The position numbers and the translations under genes are program-made. Shown here one piece after another: positions 61,091 through 64,000 of a DNA stretch of 64,000 bases (its first letter is position 1; every line of letters begins with the position of its first letter). The notes beneath the pieces are model-generated. The model had not been told where the DNA came from and made no database searches. It was given only the letters and a program-made list of their open reading frames with translations. The stretch is taken from NCBI GenBank assembly GCA_035048815.1, contig JAUCBN010000024.1:4152001-4216000 (forward strand), written 5' to 3'. The stretch comes from Abelmoschus esculentus (taxonomy: Eukaryota > Streptophyta > Magnoliopsida > Malvales > Malvaceae).

Positions 61091-61839
61091 GAGAAAGATA
61101 TTAATTTAATTTCCCATTGTTAAATGAACATTATCTGAATTTGGATATCCTTTTGATTTAGAAGTTACACCACTTCTAAACTTGAGTTGATCGAGACGTC
61201 CTCTAGATAGGAAACCTCACTCAAATTTAAAAGAATGTAACTTCCGCCTCAAAAGGCTAAAGTAAAATGCATGATTATTTTTTATCTTGTTCATTTTAAG
61301 TTCTAACCCTAGAAAAGGCTCCATTGCTTAAGTTTTTTAAAACCTAAATTACTAGCGTTTACTAGTTATTTACCTATCCATTTTTAATTCTAAACCTAAG
61401 TTTTTATCAAAATTCTAGGTTTTTAATAACACATGAATTCGATGCCAAGGTACACTCTCTAGGTCAACATCTTAGTGCGTCAAAACACCAACCTCTTTAG
61501 TGTATCCGAGACATAAGATTCACATGTTATGTTACTAGGTTCTCTCCCTAATTAAATTAAATTAATTAATTTAAGTGACTAATCCAAAAAGGCACTAAAT
61601 TAATTAACCTAAGTTATTTAGGTGACCTCCCTAAAGCATGCTATGCAAGACAACATAAAATAAAGTAAACACATGATAAAGGAACTTCAATTTTTATTAT
61701 AATCATGGTACATCATATTACATCAAAATTTCTCTTCACATGAGTACAAAAAGGACTTGAAAAAGATTACAAAGGAGATCAAAAGGGACTTGAGAACAAA
61801 CCTTGAACAAAAAGGTAAGACTTAAATTAAATGAAATTA

Positions 61840-62660
61840 AGCTTTAAAGTTTTAGAAATTTTTAATTAAGTTAATTAATTAAACTTTTCTTAACTTCAAA
61901 TTTTAAACCTTAATTAAAGTCTAGTGAATTTTAGGTTCAAAAGGTTTAATGTTGGGTTAAACTTAATTAAGTTGATTTTTAAATCTTAACTTAGAAATTT
62001 TAGATTAATTAAAAGTTTTAATTAAAATAATCTCTAAGTTTTTAAGAATTTAATTTTAAATAATTAAAGTTTGGTGAAATTATTAGACTTAATTAAATTT
62101 AAATCTTAACTTTTTAGGAAATTAATTAAAATTAATTAAATTAATTAATTAAAATTATCTTCCAATTTTTAAGAATTAAAGATCTAATTAAAGTCTAAGT
62201 TGGGTGAATGTTTTAAAGGTTAAGGTTAACTAGACCTAATTAAGGAGTTTTAATTTTTAAAGCTTAGAAATTAATTAAAAATAATTAATTAAAATTATTT
62301 TCTAATTTTTAAGAATTTTAAAAATCTAATTGAAGTCTAATTTGGGGAGTGTTTTAGAGCTTAGGGTAAAACTAGGCCTAATTTGGATTAATTTTAAAAC
62401 TTAATTTTTTTAGAAACTAAAATTAATTAAAATAATTAATTAAAGTTATCTTCTAAAATTCAAGAATTAAATTAACTTTGATTAGGATCTAATTTTAGGT
62501 TTTAGGAGACAAATTAATTGTGAATTAGATTTTAATTAGATTAGATTAAATTTAAAGTTTCTTAAAAGTAAATTAAATCCTAAACTAGAATTTAATTAAA
62601 ACATTTTAAGTCTTAAAAAATTAATTTTTAATCCTAATTAAGTCTAAAATTAATTTAATC
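61840..62660. repeat. AT-rich imperfect tandem array, period about 130 bp
   Basis: Repeated blocks of TTAATTAAAATTATCTTCTAATTT, TTAAGAATT, ATCTAATTAAAGTCTAAGTTGGG and GGTTTAG recur about every 130 bases for at least five copies. Small indels blur the period. It directly follows retroelement-relic sequence and may be part of that element. Confidence 0.65.
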
Positions 62661-62903
62661 TAATCCTAGAGGGTCTAATTGTATGAATTCTAAAGTTCTA
62701 AGGGTTAATTAGGGATTTCTAGGGACCTAATTGGATAAAAACTAAAGTCATAGGGTCTTAATTGGAGTTTAGGGGCCTAATTGTAATGTCTCTAAAGGTT
62801 TAGGGACTAATTAGGGGTTTCTGGGGACCTGATTATAAACCAGGCTAAACTAAGGGGGACCTAAAGGGTGATTAAGCCTAAAGTCTTAAAAGAACGCGGA
62901 TCC

Positions 62904-63180
62904 GGGTATATACCGTTCGAATATACCGAAATCTTATAATTTTCGTGTTGACAACTTTTCGGTATATACAGAAATTCTTATAATTTTTGTAAGAAAAATG
63001 GTATATACCGAAATCTTTATACTTTTTGTAAGAAATTCAGTTTAAAAACCGAAATTCTTATAGTTTTTGTAAGAAATCCGGTATATACCGTTTTTTTAAC
63101 AAAAGTTGTAAGAATTTCGGTATATACCGAAAAATGTGTACCGAATTTCTTAAAATTTTTGTAAAAAAAACGATATATCG
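62904..63180. repeat. Array of GGTATATACC palindromes with AAGAAATTC spacers
   Basis: Intact or near-intact copies of GGTATATACC recur, joined to CGAAAT.TTATA.TTTTTGTAAGAAAT units about 40-55 bases long. The last part inverts the unit (TTGTAAGAATTTCGGTATATACC), so the array can fold on itself. It begins after GGATCCGG and ends at CGATATATCG. Confidence 0.8.
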
Positions 63181-63356
63181 TTTTTTAACTTTTTTTAAGA
63201 CCGCCTTTTTTTAGAATCAACCTAAGGTATAAATTTCTAATGTATGAGTGATGAACTAGAATATCTGAGGTTGCAAGGAATTGAAATGATCATGAATTCC
63301 TTTTTTGGGGGGGAATTTTGTTTCTTATTTTTGCTAAACCAAAAGGTTATCCATTT

Positions 63357-63978
63357 AAGGGTCAGTTTAGCATTGTTTTTAAAAATTGCAGTGGAAAAGT
63401 ATAGTGGAAAAGTATAGTGAAAAAGTTCTTTTAGAATTTTTGGTCTGAGATATATGTGTTTAGTGTTGTTGTCAAAAAGTGCTTTTGAGAAAGTAAATGA
63501 CTATTTTAGACATGATGTTATAAATTAAAAATATATATTTAAATGATAATCAAATTCTTTCATATTATAATATTAATTTATATTATGATAAAATATAAAA
63601 ATATCAATAACTGAATACATAAATTATTTTTGAAAAATGCTTTTCAGAAATACTTTTGAGAAAAAGTGCTTTTCAAAAATGTTTTTTAGAAATTTAACAT
63701 GAATATATATAATTTTTAAACTAAAACTATAATTTATGTTAAATATAATTATGTATTGGTAAACATTAAATTATAATAAAACATAGTAAATGAAGGTTAA
63801 AATTATAATCTGACTCTTAAAAGTACTTTTCCAACCACAAAAGCTAAAAATTTTAGTTTTTGCATTTGGGTTAAAATCACTTTTCTTTCAAAAGTTAATT
63901 CTTTATCATTGCTTCTGCGTTCTAAACTAGTTTTTGACCCAAAAAATAGTTTAAAACACAATGTTAAACGCAACCTAA
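63357..63978. mobile_element. MITE-like element with inverted ends
   Basis: The left end AAGGGTCAGTTTAGCATTG and the right end, read in reverse as TTAGGTTGCGTTTAACATTG, match at most positions. Inside, AAAAGTGCTTTT-type words near the left pair with AAAAGTACTTTTCC near the right. No matching target duplication was found. The order is familiar from common plant MITEs with GTTTGGCATTG ends. Confidence 0.6.
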
Positions 63979-64000
63979 GTAAATGCTACTTGCATTTTGT

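Larger units (their letters stand above)
60083..64000. other. Gene-free end of the window: possible gene start, relic and arrays
   Basis: About 60250-60620 looks like the first exons of a plant gene. About 60690-61700 is retroelement-relic DNA, followed by an AT-rich tandem array (61840-62660), G-rich spacer (62660-62900), the palindrome array (62904-63180) and a MITE-like element (63357-63978). No intact coding sequence was found. Confidence 0.5.

Overview
The window is nuclear DNA from a flowering plant, almost certainly a dicot. It is AT-rich, with dense intron-bearing housekeeping genes that have GT-AG splice sites, separated by long tracts of transposon debris. Cotton or another Malvaceae is my best guess from the style of the repeats, but nothing in the sequence proves a genus. 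All exon boundaries below were built by hand from splice signals, reading frame and family conservation.

Seven protein genes can be reconstructed completely. On the plus strand they are a plastid-type two-domain glyoxalase I (1956-4747), RNA polymerase subunit 5 NRPB5 (13588-16282), a cytosolic type II peroxiredoxin (17021-17972) and an Arg/Pro/Gly-rich protein with one RanBP2-type zinc finger (21748-25616). On the minus strand they are a secreted glyoxal/galactose-oxidase-like copper radical oxidase (8845-10792), the peroxisomal beta-oxidation multifunctional protein AIM1 (27096-34918, 18 exons) and the microtubule-depolymerising kinesin KIN-13B (51112-55781, 12 exons). One tRNA gene lies at 11990-12063. 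The genes do not form a pathway or cluster. Glyoxalase, glyoxal oxidase-like enzyme and peroxiredoxin all touch carbonyl or peroxide chemistry, but in different compartments, so I read their proximity as chance.

Layout: 1-1955 is AT-rich upstream DNA. 4.7-8.8 kb is mostly retroelement relic. 10.8-13.6 kb holds a MITE and the tRNA. 18-21.7 kb is AT-rich DNA with a decayed CTCGAG-rich repeat. 34.9-42 kb is a repeat field with a long foldback element (35160-35950), a possible SINE, short direct repeats, an hAT-like element (39909-40453) and an inverted-repeat element with a GC-richer core (about 40.7-41.6 kb). 41965-48832 is a Ty3/gypsy retrotransposon with a CGTTA target-site duplication, a complete 2.2 kb 5' LTR, a single gag-pol frame broken only by TAG codons, and a 3' part lost by internal deletion. 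48.8-51 kb contains an hAT-type MITE inserted in the B box of a SINE. 55.8-64 kb holds another hAT-type MITE, a retroelement relic, an AT-rich tandem array and an unusual array of GGTATATACC palindromes.

I found no CRISPR, operon or bacterial-type system. The most interesting observations are the palindrome array at 62.9-63.2 kb, the foldback element, the eleven-codon last exon that alone gives AIM1 its peroxisomal signal, the partial exon duplication inside AIM1, the TAG-only decay of the retrotransposon, and the nested MITE-in-SINE insertion.
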